Notes under the pieces: model-generated | The model's input: the letters and a program-made list of their open reading frames with translations, nothing else | Databases searched by the model: none | What the model was told of the DNA's origin: nothing | Assembly: GCA_022801435.1 (NCBI GenBank) | Contig: JAAWSG010000016.1 | Location: 1 to 40,530 of the forward strand | Origin: Lawsonibacter sp. | GTDB lineage: Bacteria; Bacillota; Clostridia; Oscillospirales; Oscillospiraceae | DNA length: 40,530 nucleotides | Reading direction: 5' to 3' | Translations under genes and position numbers: made by a program | In this document: in pieces, positions 15,114-22,914 of the stretch | How the letters are laid out: each line of letters starts with the position of its first letter | Position numbering within the stretch: position 1 is the first letter of the stretch

Positions 15114-15246
15114 ATCACAAAACCGGCACGCAGCTGGTGTTCCAAAAAGCGCAAGAAAAAATTACCTGTTCCTCTGGGCGCATAGGAAAAGGCGGTGATT
15201 CACATCCTGATGACACCGATTTCAATGGATCAGGAGGAACCAACTT

Positions 15247-16392
15247 ATGAAGCGAACCCTAAGCATCCTGTGCGCGGCGCTGATACTGATTCTGCCGGCC
15301 GTTCCGTCCCACGCGGCCCAGGAGGGGGTCACTCTGCCTCTGACCTGCGCCTCGGCGGTTCTGATGGAGCGGGAGACGGGGACGGTTCTCTACCAGCAGG
15401 ACCCCCACACCCGCCGGGAGCCGGCCAGCGTGACGAAAATTATGACGCTGCTTCTGGTGATGGAGGCGGTAGACGCGGGCCGGCTGTCCATGGAGGACAT
15501 GGTGACGGTCTCTTCCTACGCGGCGGGGATGGGGGGCTCCCAGGTGTATTTAGAGGAGGGGGAGCAGATGCCGGTCTCGGAGATGATAAAATGCGTCACG
15601 GTAGTCTCGGGGAACGACTGCGCGGTAGCCCTTGCGGAGCACCTGGCGGGCAGCGAGGCGGCCTTTGTGGCGCAGATGAACCAGCGTGCCCAGGAGCTGG
15701 GGATGGCGGACACCACGTTTTTGAACTGCACGGGCCTGCCCGCCCAGGGGCACATGACCTCGGCCTATGACATCGCCCTCATGTCCCGGGAGCTGCTGTG
15801 CCACCCTCAGATCCGGGACTACACGACCATCTGGATGGACACCATCCGGGACGGGAGCTTTGGCCTGACCAACACCAACCGTCTGGTGCGGTTCTACCAG
15901 GGGGCGACGGGGCTGAAGACGGGGTACACCAGCTCGGCCCAGTACTGCATGTCGGCCAGCGCGGAGCGGGACGGCATGGAGCTCATTGCGGTGGTGATGA
16001 AGTCCCCCAGCAGCCCCCAGCGCTTTGAGGACGCCCGTGCGCTGCTGGACTACGGCTTTGCGGGGTGGAGCATGATGACGGTGTACCCGGAGGTCCCTCT
16101 GGCCCCGGTGGACGTGCTGCTGGGGGAGCAGGCCCAGCTCCAGCCCCAGCAGGAGCGGGAGTGCCGCCTGCTGCTGCGCCGCGGGGAGGAGGACTCTGTC
16201 ACCACCCGGCTCACCCTGCCCGCCGGGGTGGAGGCTCCGGTGGACCCCGGCCAGACGCTGGGGCAGCTGGAGGTCTATGTGGGGGAGGAGCTGCGGGACA
16301 CGGTCCCCATTCTGGCCTCTCAGCCGGTGGCGCGTCTGTCGGTCCCGGGCATTTTTTCCCGGATGCTGCGCCATCTCCTGATGGCGGGCTGA
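15247..16392 (+). CDS. dacF: Serine-type D-alanyl-D-alanine carboxypeptidase (low-molecular-weight PBP)
   Basis: Trims the terminal D-Ala from peptidoglycan pentapeptides outside the membrane. The 381-residue product has a signal peptide (cleavage after 'SHA', about residue 23), the three penicillin-binding motifs SVTK (Ser61-Lys64), SGN (121-123) and KTG (224-226), a C-terminal beta domain (PBP5_C type, about 270-355) and an amphipathic end 'IFSRMLRHLLMAG' that would hold it to the membrane. ATG 15247 follows an AGGAGG site. The gene is transcribed alone, away from the phage-like cluster. Which dac paralogue (dacA, dacB or dacF) it equals cannot be settled from one gene. Confidence 0.92.
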   Translation: MKRTLSILCAALILILPAVPSHAAQEGVTLPLTCASAVLMERETGTVLYQQDPHTRREPASVTKIMTLLLVMEAVDAGRLSMEDMVTVSSYAAGMGGSQVYLEEGEQMPVSEMIKCVTVVSGNDCAVALAEHLAGSEAAFVAQMNQRAQELGMADTTFLNCTGLPAQGHMTSAYDIALMSRELLCHPQIRDYTTIWMDTIRDGSFGLTNTNRLVRFYQGATGLKTGYTSSAQYCMSASAERDGMELIAVVMKSPSSPQRFEDARALLDYGFAGWSMMTVYPEVPLAPVDVLLGEQAQLQPQQERECRLLLRRGEEDSVTTRLTLPAGVEAPVDPGQTLGQLEVYVGEELRDTVPILASQPVARLSVPGIFSRMLRHLLMAG

Positions 16393-16407
16393 CCCGAACA
16401 GAACACG

Positions 16408-16435
16408 GGGCCGGAGGCGTCTCCGCCTCTGGCCC
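16408..16435 (+). terminator. GC hairpin after the carboxypeptidase gene
   Basis: A 12-bp stem with one G-T type mismatch (16408-16419/16424-16435) and a 4-nt loop lies 16 nt after the stop codon. There is no T-run, so termination would be weak or factor-assisted. Confidence 0.5.
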
Positions 16436-16556
16436 TCCGCGCATACCGCCCGCAGTCCGCTGGAGCACAGATGTACTCCCTCTGCGCACACTTTTCTTTC
16501 CCCCTGTTGTTCTGACGGACTCTTTTCAATTTCCTCCAAGTTTTCCACTATTTTAC

Positions 16557-16585
16557 TTGACGGAGGCCGCCGTATGTTGTATAAT
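16557..16585 (+). promoter_or_regulatory. Sigma-A promoter of the glycogen operon
   Basis: TTGACG (16557-16562), 17-nt spacer, TATAAT (16580-16585). Transcription should begin near 16592, leaving an untranslated leader of about 80 nt before glgB. This also excludes the upstream in-frame ATG at 16574, which lies within the promoter. Confidence 0.9.
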
Positions 16586-16672
16586 TTTTATAAATATCTG
16601 CAAGCGCATCCGGCGGCCCCTTGTATGTTTTCTATGACATCCCCGCGCAAACGATACCATGAGGTGATAAAT

Positions 16673-18775
16673 ATGTCCAAATACCAGGAAAAACTCTCCG
16701 CAAATGATTTATTTTTAGAACTGGAGGCTTTCTCAGAGGGGCGCTCCACCCACGCCTGGCGGTGCTTCGGCTCCCACCCGGCGAAGGATGAGGCGGGCAC
16801 AGAGGGCTACCTGTTCCGTGTCTGGGCTCCCAACGCGCCGAAGGTCACCTTGATTGGCGATTTCAACGGCTGGGACCTGGAGGCCACCCCTCTGGAGCGG
16901 ATTGAGGGCGGCATCTGGGAGGTCTTTGTCCCCGGGCTGGCCCGCTACAGCGCCTACCAGTACGCCATACATAAGGCGGACGGCAGCGGCTTTGTGGGCA
17001 AGGCGGACCCCTACGGCTTCCACGCGGCCACCCGTCCCGACGTATCCAGCAAGGTGTACGACCTGGACACGGGATATCAGTGGGGGGACCGGGACTGGCT
17101 GACCTACCGCACTAAGAACCCGCCCTACCGGATGCCCATGAACATCTATGAGTGCCACCTGGGCTCCTGGCGGCGCACCGGGGAGGGGGAGTTCCTCAGC
17201 TACCGGGATCTGGCGGGCTATCTGGTCCCCTACGTGAAGGAGATGGGCTTCACCCACGTGGAGCTGCTCCCCGTCACCGAGCACCCCCTGGACGCCTCCT
17301 GGGGCTACCAGTGTACCGGGTACTTCGCCGCCACCAGCCGGTTCGGGACCCCGGACGATTTAAAGTATCTCATTGACCAGCTCCATCAGGCGGGGATTGG
17401 GGTCATCATGGACTGGGTCCCCGCCCACTTCCCCCGGGACGCCTTCGGGCTGTACAACTTCGACGGCGGCCCCACCTATGAGTACGCCGACGCCCGGAAG
17501 GGGGAGCACAAGGAATGGGGGACCGACGTGTTCGACTTCGGCCGGCCGGAGGTGCGCTCCTTCCTCTTCTCCTCGGCCATGTTCTGGCTGGAGGAGTACC
17601 ACATGGACGGCCTGCGGGTGGACGCGGTGTCCTCCATGCTCTACCTGGACTACAACCGGCAGAACGGCGAGTGGCTCCCCAACGTCAACGGCGGGCATGA
17701 GAACCTGGAGGCCATCAAGTTCTTCCAGGACCTGAACACCGCCATCTTCGCCGCCCACCCGGACGTGCTCATGGTGGCGGAGGAGTCCACCGCCTGGCCC
17801 AAGGTGACAAAGCCGGTCCACGACGGGGGTCTGGGCTTCAACTTCAAGTGGAACATGGGCTGGATGAACGACATCTGCCACTATATCAAGCTGGACCCCT
17901 ACTTCCGGCAGTTCAACCACCGGGACATCACCTTCTCTCTGATGTACGCCTTCTCAGAGAACTATATTCTCCCCCTCTCCCACGACGAGGTGGTCCACAT
18001 GAAGGGCTCCTTCTTCGGAAAAATGCCGGGGGAGAACCCGCTGAAGTTCGCGGGGGTCCGGGCCTTCTACGCCTATATGATGACCCACCCGGGGAAGAAG
18101 CTGACCTTCATGGGGGCGGAGCTGGGCCAGTGGAACGAGTGGCACTACGAGTACTCTCTGGACTGGCATCTGCTGCAATACGAGCCCCACCGCCAGACCC
18201 AGGAGTTCTTCAAGGCCATGAACGCCTTCTATCTGGAGCAGCCCCCCCTGTGGGAGCAGGACGACTCCTGGCAGGGCTTCCAGTGGCTGTGCGCGGACGA
18301 CAACACCGCCAACACGGTGGCCTTCCTGCGCTGGGACCGGAAGGGGACGCCTCTTCTCGTGCTGTGCAACTTCTCCCCGGAGCACCGGGAGGGCTACCGG
18401 GTGGGGGCTCCCTTCGCCGGCTCGTGGGCGGTGGTGCTGAACACCGACGACCCGGCCTACGGGGGCCAGGGTCTGGGGAACAAGGAGCCCGTCAAGACCG
18501 AGGCCGTCCCCTGCCACGACCAGCAGCAGTCCCTCACCGTGGACCTGCCCCCCATGTCCGCCGTCATCCTCCGCTGTGTCCGGAAGAGCCCGGTACGCAG
18601 GCCCAAGGCAGCCCCTGAGCAGGCGGAGGAGAAAAAAGCCTGGAAGGCCAAGGCGGAGGGTCCCGCGGCCAAGCGCGCCAAGGCGGTTCCCAAGGCCGCC
18701 GGGCGGAAGAAGGCCAAGGAGGAGGCCGTGGACAAGCCCAAGCGGACCCGCCGCACCCGGAAGAGCGAATCCTGA
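16673..18775 (+). CDS. glgB: 1,4-alpha-glucan branching enzyme with basic C-terminal tail
   Basis: Makes alpha-1,6 branches in glycogen. Start at ATG 16673 (GAGGTGAT site; downstream of the promoter). 700 residues: N-terminal CBM48 ('YLFRVWAPNAPKVTLIGDFNGW'), GH13 barrel with 'DGLRVDAVSSMLY' (nucleophile Asp317), 'VAEEST' (acid Glu370/371) and 'LSHDEVVH', then the C-terminal beta domain ending near residue 637. Residues 638-700 form an extra tail with 23 Lys/Arg, 14 Ala and only 8 acidic residues, ending 'KRTRRTRKSES'. Branching enzymes of 630-650 residues normally stop before this point. The gene heads the glg operon, with glgC 74 nt downstream. Confidence 0.96.
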   Translation: MSKYQEKLSANDLFLELEAFSEGRSTHAWRCFGSHPAKDEAGTEGYLFRVWAPNAPKVTLIGDFNGWDLEATPLERIEGGIWEVFVPGLARYSAYQYAIHKADGSGFVGKADPYGFHAATRPDVSSKVYDLDTGYQWGDRDWLTYRTKNPPYRMPMNIYECHLGSWRRTGEGEFLSYRDLAGYLVPYVKEMGFTHVELLPVTEHPLDASWGYQCTGYFAATSRFGTPDDLKYLIDQLHQAGIGVIMDWVPAHFPRDAFGLYNFDGGPTYEYADARKGEHKEWGTDVFDFGRPEVRSFLFSSAMFWLEEYHMDGLRVDAVSSMLYLDYNRQNGEWLPNVNGGHENLEAIKFFQDLNTAIFAAHPDVLMVAEESTAWPKVTKPVHDGGLGFNFKWNMGWMNDICHYIKLDPYFRQFNHRDITFSLMYAFSENYILPLSHDEVVHMKGSFFGKMPGENPLKFAGVRAFYAYMMTHPGKKLTFMGAELGQWNEWHYEYSLDWHLLQYEPHRQTQEFFKAMNAFYLEQPPLWEQDDSWQGFQWLCADDNTANTVAFLRWDRKGTPLLVLCNFSPEHREGYRVGAPFAGSWAVVLNTDDPAYGGQGLGNKEPVKTEAVPCHDQQQSLTVDLPPMSAVILRCVRKSPVRRPKAAPEQAEEKKAWKAKAEGPAAKRAKAVPKAAGRKKAKEEAVDKPKRTRRTRKSES

Positions 18776-18849
18776 CCGGGCACTCTCAGGGCCATTGGCC
18801 CCGATTCAAATAGATGCCATCGCAGCCAAAAATGTGAGAGGTGAACCGT

Positions 18850-20061
18850 ATGAAAAAAGAAGTTGTTGCTATGCTGCTGGCTGGAGGCCAGGGCAGCCGG
18901 CTCTACGCCCTGACCAGCAACGTAGCAAAACCCGCCGTCCCCTTTGGCGGAAAGTACCGCATCATTGACTTCCCCCTGTCCAACTGCGTCAACTCAGGCA
19001 TTGACACGGTGGGGGTGCTCACCCAGTACCGCCCCCTGGAGCTGAACAGCTATCTGGGCAGCGGCCAGCCCTGGGACCTGGACCGGTCGGACGGCGGGGT
19101 TCACATCCTCCCCCCCTACCTGGGCGAGGGGGAGAAGGGCAGCTGGTACAAGGGCACTGCCAACGCCATTTTCCAAAACATCGGCTTTCTGGATATGTAC
19201 GACCCCGAGTACGTAGTGGTTCTGTCTGGGGACCACATCTACAAAATGGATTACTCCGAGATGGTCACCTTCCACAAGAAGGCTGGGGCGGCCTGCACCA
19301 TCTCGGTGCTGGAGGTCACTCTGGAGGAGGCCACCCGCTTCGGCATCCTGAACGTCCGGGAGGACGACCAGGTCTATGAGTTCGAGGAGAAGCCCCCCCA
19401 GCCCAAGAGCAACCTAGCCTCCATGGGCATCTACGTCTTCACCTGGTCCAAGCTGCGCCAGTATCTGATTGCGGACGAGGCGGACCCCAACTCCTCCAAC
19501 GATTTCGGCAAAAATATCATCCCCAATATGCTCAGCGCCGGGGAGAAGCTGATGGCCTACCGCTTCCGGGGCTACTGGAAGGACGTGGGGACCATCAACT
19601 CCCTGTGGGACGCCAACATGGACCTGCTTGCGGGCAGCGGCAGCGGCATCGACATGTACGATGAGAGCTGGCCCATCTACGCCCGCACCCCCATCAAGCC
19701 CCCCCACGTCACCGGACCGGCGGCGAAGATCTCCCACTCTCTGGTGACGGGCGGATGCCGGGTGGACGGGACGGTGGCCAACTCGGTGCTCTTCAACTCC
19801 GTGACGGTGGAGGAGGGCGCGGACATCCAGTACTCCATCCTGATGCCCGGCGCGGTGGTCAAGGCGGGGGCCAAGGTCTCCTACGCCATCGTGGCGGAGA
19901 ACGCGGTCATCGAGCAGGAGGCCGCTGTGGGCGCGCCCCCGGACGGCAGCGACGGCTGGGGCATTGCGGTGGTGGCCAGCGGAGTCGTCATCGGCCAGCA
20001 GGCGCAGGTCTCTCCCAGCGCCATGATTCGGGAAGATGTAAAAGGAGGTGAGCGGGCATGA
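18850..20061 (+). CDS. glgC: Glucose-1-phosphate adenylyltransferase, catalytic subunit
   Basis: Forms ADP-glucose from glucose-1-phosphate and ATP, the committed step of glycogen synthesis. The 403-residue product has '[14 protein letters not shown]' (nucleotide loop), '[25 protein letters not shown]', '[13 protein letters not shown]' and 'FEEKP', then a left-handed beta-helix C-terminus. ATG 18850 is chosen over GTG 18841 because GAGAGGTG there is the ribosome site. Bacillus-type enzymes work as a GlgC/GlgD heteromer, and glgD follows with a 4-nt overlap. Confidence 0.96.
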   Translation: MKKEVVAMLLAGGQGSRLYALTSNVAKPAVPFGGKYRIIDFPLSNCVNSGIDTVGVLTQYRPLELNSYLGSGQPWDLDRSDGGVHILPPYLGEGEKGSWYKGTANAIFQNIGFLDMYDPEYVVVLSGDHIYKMDYSEMVTFHKKAGAACTISVLEVTLEEATRFGILNVREDDQVYEFEEKPPQPKSNLASMGIYVFTWSKLRQYLIADEADPNSSNDFGKNIIPNMLSAGEKLMAYRFRGYWKDVGTINSLWDANMDLLAGSGSGIDMYDESWPIYARTPIKPPHVTGPAAKISHSLVTGGCRVDGTVANSVLFNSVTVEEGADIQYSILMPGAVVKAGAKVSYAIVAENAVIEQEAAVGAPPDGSDGWGIAVVASGVVIGQQAQVSPSAMIREDVKGGERA

Positions 20062-21173
20062 ATGATCTCCACGCCATTCTTTTCGCCTACCGCTCAGACG
20101 CCAATTTAGGGGAGCTGACCCGCCCCCGCAACACCTGTTCTCTGCCCTTCGGCGGGCGGTACCGTCTGGTGGACTTCATGCTGTCCAACTGCGTCAACGC
20201 CGGCATTACCGATGTGGGGGTGGTGGTCCACCAGAGCTACCAGTCCCTTCTGGACCACGTGGGCTCAGGCAAGGACTGGGACCTGAGCCGCAAGCACGGA
20301 GGTCTGCGCATCCTGCCCCCCTTCAGCTACACCGAGCAGGGCCACGGCGAGTACCGGGGCAGCATGGAGGCTCTTACCGGAGTGCGGGACTACCTGGAGG
20401 ACATCCGCCAGGACTACGTCCTTCTGGCCTGGGGGGACATCGCGGTCAACCTGCCCGTCTCTGAAATTTTCGAGCAGCACCTGTCCTCCGGGGCGGACAT
20501 CACCATGGTATGCACCCCCACGCTGAAGGGGGCCCCCCAGTTCTCCGAGTACGTAGAGGTCAGCGAGGAGGGCCGCATCACTGACCTGTCGGTCCACCCC
20601 TCCGCCGCGGACAAGGCGCTGGAGTCTTTGGAGATCTACATCCTCTCCAAGCGTCTGCTGCTGGACATGGTGGATTACTGCGCCGCCCACGACATCACCA
20701 ACTTCAGCCGCGGAGTGCTCCAGCCCCGTCTGAAGTCCCTGAAGCTGATGCCCTATGTCCACAAGGGCTATGTGGGCCGCTTCCAGTCGGTGAGCGACTA
20801 CTTCAAGCGCTCCCAGGACCTGCTGGACCCGGAGGTGCGGGCCGACCTGTTCAACCCCGCCCGTCCCATCCGCACCAAGGACCAGTCCAACCCCTCCACC
20901 TACTACGGCCCCGAGTCGGTCTCCTCCCACTCCCTGGTGGCGGACGGCTGCTTTATCGAGGGGGAGGTGGAAAACTCCATTCTCTTCCGCGGCGTTGTGG
21001 TCGCGAAGGGGGCCAAGGTCTCCAACTGCGTGCTGATGCAGGGCACGATGGTCAAGGCCGGGGCCCAGCTGTCCTACGTCATCGCGGACAAGGGGGTCAA
21101 GGTGAACGCGGACCGGATGCTCATGGGCCACAGCACCTATCCCCTGGCCATTGCGAAGGACTCTGTTGTATAA
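20058..21173 (+). CDS. glgD: GlgD, regulatory/non-catalytic ADP-glucose pyrophosphorylase subunit
   Basis: The 371-residue paralogue of GlgC keeps the fold ('[28 protein letters not shown]', '[20 protein letters not shown]') but the N-terminal nucleotide loop is degenerate: '[15 protein letters not shown]' replaces the GGxGxRL motif, and the catalytic 'SGDH' is 'WGDI'. This is the mark of GlgD, which raises activity of GlgC in the heteromer. It starts inside the glgC end (ATGA overlap) behind a strong AAAGGAGGTGA site, pointing to translational coupling for balanced amounts. Confidence 0.95.
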   Translation: MNDLHAILFAYRSDANLGELTRPRNTCSLPFGGRYRLVDFMLSNCVNAGITDVGVVVHQSYQSLLDHVGSGKDWDLSRKHGGLRILPPFSYTEQGHGEYRGSMEALTGVRDYLEDIRQDYVLLAWGDIAVNLPVSEIFEQHLSSGADITMVCTPTLKGAPQFSEYVEVSEEGRITDLSVHPSAADKALESLEIYILSKRLLLDMVDYCAAHDITNFSRGVLQPRLKSLKLMPYVHKGYVGRFQSVSDYFKRSQDLLDPEVRADLFNPARPIRTKDQSNPSTYYGPESVSSHSLVADGCFIEGEVENSILFRGVVVAKGAKVSNCVLMQGTMVKAGAQLSYVIADKGVKVNADRMLMGHSTYPLAIAKDSVV

Positions 21174-21183
21174 GCTGTTCTCT

Positions 21184-21215
21184 CAGACGCCCTCCGTCCA
21201 AGGGGAGGGCGTCTG
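21184..21215 (+). terminator. Strong hairpin between glgD and glgA
   Basis: A perfect 12-bp stem (21184-21195/21204-21215) 11 nt after glgD. No T-run follows, and no separate promoter is seen before glgA, so it may adjust mRNA stability or partly reduce readthrough into glgA. Confidence 0.45.
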
Positions 21216-21273
21216 GCACATATCCCTCCCCTCTCCGGGCAGGGATCAAACTATCTGAAAAGAGGTCAACGCT

Positions 21274-22713
21274 ATGAAAATTCTATTTGCCTCCTCTGAG
21301 GTGGCCCCCTTCATCAAAACCGGCGGTCTGGCCGATGTAGCCGGCTCTCTCCCCCAGGCCCTGGCGGCAGAGGGGCATGAGGTCAAGGTCATCCTCCCCC
21401 TGTACGAGGGGATCGGCGAGGAGTGGCGGTCCAAAATGACCTTTTTGAAGTACTTCAACGTCACCCTGGCCTGGCGGCAGGTGTACTGCGGCATCTTCGA
21501 GCTGGAGCAGGACGGCATCACCTTCTGGTTCGTGGATAACGAGTACTACTTCAAGCGCTGGCAGCTCTACGGCCACTTTGACGACTGTGAGCGGTACGCC
21601 TACTTCTCCCGCGCCGTCATTGAGACGCCGGGCCAGCTGAACTGGGCGCCCGACATCATCCACTGCAACGACTGGCAGACCGCCCTGGTCCCGGTCTACC
21701 TCCTGGAGGAGAAGTACCGCATCCCCCAGCTGAGCAGCGCCAAGACGGTGTACACCATCCACAACATCGAGTATCAGGGCCGCTACGGCGACCAGGTGCT
21801 CCAGGATGTCATCGGCCTGGACCGCAGCTATTTCAACGAGGGGATGCTGGCCCACAACCGGGATGTCAACCTGATGAAGGGGGCGATCATGGCCTCCAAC
21901 TATGTGACCACCGTCTCCCCCACCTACGCTCAGGAGCTGCGCACCCCCTTCTACGCCCACGGGCTGGACGGGGTCATCAACCAGCAGAGCTTCAAGCTGG
22001 AGGGCATTCTCAACGGCATTGACGCCAGCCTGTATGACCCGGCAGCCAAGCCCGGCATGGCCGCCAACTTCACCGCCAAGGCCCCCGCCAAGGGGAAGGC
22101 GGCCTGCAAGCAGGCGCTCCAGCAGGCGGTGGGCCTTGAGGAGGACCCGGACGCCGCCCTCATCGCCTGTGTCTCCCGCCTGGTGAGCCACAAGGGATTC
22201 TCCTTGGTCACCGATGTCCTCCACGAGATCATGGGCCTGGAAAACGTCCAGATGGTGGTCCTGGGGACGGGGGACTGGAAGTATGAGGAGGCCTTCCGCC
22301 AGGCTCAGGGCCAGTATCCCGGCCGTTTTGCCGCCCAGCTGTCCTACTCCGCCTCCCTCTCCGACACGATCTACGCCGGAGCCGACCTGTTCCTGATGCC
22401 CTCCATCTCCGAACCCTGCGGACTGTCCCAGCTCATCGCCATGCGGTTCGGGACCATCCCGGTGGTGCGGGAGACGGGCGGCCTGAAGGACACGGTCACC
22501 CCCTACAACAAGTTTGAGGGGACGGGCCGGGGCTTCACCTTCGCCAACATCAACGCCAGCGACATGGTGTGGGTCCTGCGGGAGGCCGTAGCGCTGTATC
22601 ACGGGGACAAGAAGGCCTGGCGCGGCCTGCAAAAGGAGGGCATGACCGCTGACTTCTCCTGGGCCGCCTCCGCCAAGCAGTACCTGGACATCTACCAGCG
22701 CATCCAGGGCTGA
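21274..22713 (+). CDS. glgA: Glycogen synthase (ADP-glucose starch/glycogen glucosyltransferase)
   Basis: Extends alpha-1,4 chains using ADP-glucose. The 479-residue GT5 protein has the N-terminal 'EVAPFIKTGGLADVAGSLP' (Lys15 of KTGGL binds ADP-glucose), 'HCNDWQTALVPVYL', 'TIHNIEYQGRYG', a GT-B linker and C-terminal 'SEPCGLSQLIAMRFGTIPVVRETGGLKDTV'. Length and motifs are canonical. ATG 21274 has an AGAGGTC site. Fourth gene of the locus. Confidence 0.96.
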   Translation: MKILFASSEVAPFIKTGGLADVAGSLPQALAAEGHEVKVILPLYEGIGEEWRSKMTFLKYFNVTLAWRQVYCGIFELEQDGITFWFVDNEYYFKRWQLYGHFDDCERYAYFSRAVIETPGQLNWAPDIIHCNDWQTALVPVYLLEEKYRIPQLSSAKTVYTIHNIEYQGRYGDQVLQDVIGLDRSYFNEGMLAHNRDVNLMKGAIMASNYVTTVSPTYAQELRTPFYAHGLDGVINQQSFKLEGILNGIDASLYDPAAKPGMAANFTAKAPAKGKAACKQALQQAVGLEEDPDAALIACVSRLVSHKGFSLVTDVLHEIMGLENVQMVVLGTGDWKYEEAFRQAQGQYPGRFAAQLSYSASLSDTIYAGADLFLMPSISEPCGLSQLIAMRFGTIPVVRETGGLKDTVTPYNKFEGTGRGFTFANINASDMVWVLREAVALYHGDKKAWRGLQKEGMTADFSWAASAKQYLDIYQRIQG

Positions 22714-22726
22714 GCCGCAAGCATTC

Positions 22727-22764
22727 GCCCCCCATCTCACTGCGGATGGGGGGCTGGACTTTTC
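22727..22764 (+). terminator. Rho-independent terminator after glgA
   Basis: A 10-bp G/C-rich stem (22727-22736/22745-22754) is followed by TGGACTTTTCTT. It ends the glgBCDA unit just before the glgP promoter. Confidence 0.75.
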
Positions 22765-22776
22765 TTCGCAAAGCGG

Positions 22777-22805
22777 TTGACGCTCACACAAAAATCTGGT
22801 AAAAT
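22777..22805 (+). promoter_or_regulatory. Sigma-A promoter of glgP
   Basis: TTGACG (22777-22782), 17 nt, TAAAAT (22800-22805). It gives glgP a promoter separate from the synthesis genes, with a leader of about 100 nt. Confidence 0.8.
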
Positions 22806-22914
22806 AAGATTCCCTATTTTTTTCCTATTTTCTCTTCCAGGCCCCCGCTCCCCCGCACAGGAGGAGGGGCCGACCGGCGCATCCGCCGGATTTTAAAACA
22901 GGAGGCAAGTTGTG

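Noticed and set aside
12180-15185. 1001-codon open frame on the plus strand
   Set aside because: It lies antisense to TerS, TerL, portal and protease genes; its composition is that of a GC-rich shadow with no family motif, and the minus-strand genes have ribosome sites and coupled starts.
16574-16672. In-frame N-terminal extension of GlgB from ATG 16574
   Set aside because: It starts inside the promoter and the real ribosome site lies before ATG 16673.
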